Positions 63,812 through 64,000 of a stretch of 64,000 nt of DNA are shown piece after piece. Each line of letters begins with the position of its first letter. The stretch's first letter is position 1. The stretch is taken from contig DBPR01000020.1 of NCBI GenBank assembly GCA_002305635.1, positions 21,303-85,302 of the forward strand, written 5' to 3'. The stretch comes from Anaerolineaceae bacterium UBA1415 (GTDB lineage: Bacteria; Chloroflexota; Anaerolineae; Anaerolineales; Anaerolineaceae). Below the pieces are notes generated by a model. That model was given only the letters and a program-made list of their open reading frames with translations, made no database searches and had not been told where the DNA came from. Made by a program: the position numbers and the translations under genes.

Positions 63812-64000
63812 ATGAACAGACTACAAGAACAATATAAGAACGAAATCGCTCCAGCCCTCTACAAAGAGCTCGGCCTGGACAATGTTATGCAGATCCCCCG
63901 CCTCACCAAGATCGTTGTCAATATTGGTGTCGGTGAAGCTTTGGACAACCCCAAGGCGTTGGACGCTGCCGTGAACGATCTGACCATTATCACCGGTCAG
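63812..64000 (+). CDS. rplE: 50S ribosomal protein L5 (3' end outside window)
   Basis: First 63 residues only: MNRLQEQYKNEIAPAL and IPRLTKIVVNIGVGEA are typical of L5, the 5S rRNA binder. AGGTGAG precedes ATG 63812. Continues past the window end. Confidence 0.93.
   Translation, partial: MNRLQEQYKNEIAPALYKELGLDNVMQIPRLTKIVVNIGVGEALDNPKALDAAVNDLTIITGQ

Overview
The window looks like a chromosomal segment of an anaerobic, fermentative bacterium, most likely phylum Chloroflexota, class Anaerolineae. This is inferred, not proven. Pointers are the tungsten-type aldehyde:ferredoxin oxidoreductase with MoaD-like partners, a flavodiiron protein, LytR-CpsA-Psr and VanW envelope proteins (monoderm-like wall), balanced base composition, and a scattered arrangement of ribosomal and RNA polymerase genes. 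No rRNA, CRISPR array, prophage or insertion-sequence transposase was seen.

Layout. 1-8.9 kb: the end of a glutamate dehydrogenase gene, then a sugar phosphotransferase block (HPr, enzyme I, ascorbate-type EIIA, EIIB, EIIC) followed by transketolase, with a minus-strand membrane protein wedged in. 9.2-13.8 kb: a DinJ/YafQ toxin-antitoxin pair, an acetyltransferase, and leuS (minus strand) with a clear T-box leader. 13.9-18.5 kb: a flavodiiron protein, then a tungsten aldehyde oxidoreductase with a long structured leader and two small ubiquitin-like proteins. 18.7-22.9 kb: tRNA-Thr, tRNA-Tyr, tRNA-Thr, tuf, rpmG, tRNA-Trp, secE, nusG, rplK, rplA, driven by two tandem promoters. 23-41 kb: an accessory region with a glycosyltransferase, carbonic anhydrase, an LRR lipoprotein, HAD and GNAT enzymes, a PAP2 phosphatase, three alpha/beta hydrolases (one frameshifted), one decayed membrane gene, two flavoproteins, an XRE-controlled cluster, and urocanate hydratase with two small membrane proteins. 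41-45 kb: envelope genes on the minus strand. 45-51 kb: tRNA-Val with decayed copies, then an isolated rpoB. 51.6-55.2 kb: rpsL-rpsG-fusA-rpsJ. 55.2-58.2 kb: an insertion-like segment with a cysteine-rich protein and an AAA ATPase. 58.2-64 kb: rplC-rplD-rplW-rplB-rpsS-rplV-rpsC-rplP-rpmC-rpsQ-rplN-rplX-rplE (rplE cut by the window end).

How the parts fit. The PTS genes and transketolase suggest uptake of an ascorbate-like or pentose-type substrate feeding the pentose phosphate route. The oxidoreductase, flavodiiron protein and flavoproteins fit ferredoxin- or flavin-based redox chemistry in an oxygen-sensitive cell. Intergenic regions carry several families of palindromic repeats. The most interesting unexplained items are: twin hairpins in front of rplK and rplA; a three-codon open frame inside a hairpin before rpmG; the structured leader of the oxidoreductase; the S10 operon split at rpsJ/rplC by an ATPase cassette with mutually exclusive hairpins; and oppositely charged tails on ribosomal proteins S17 and L24.
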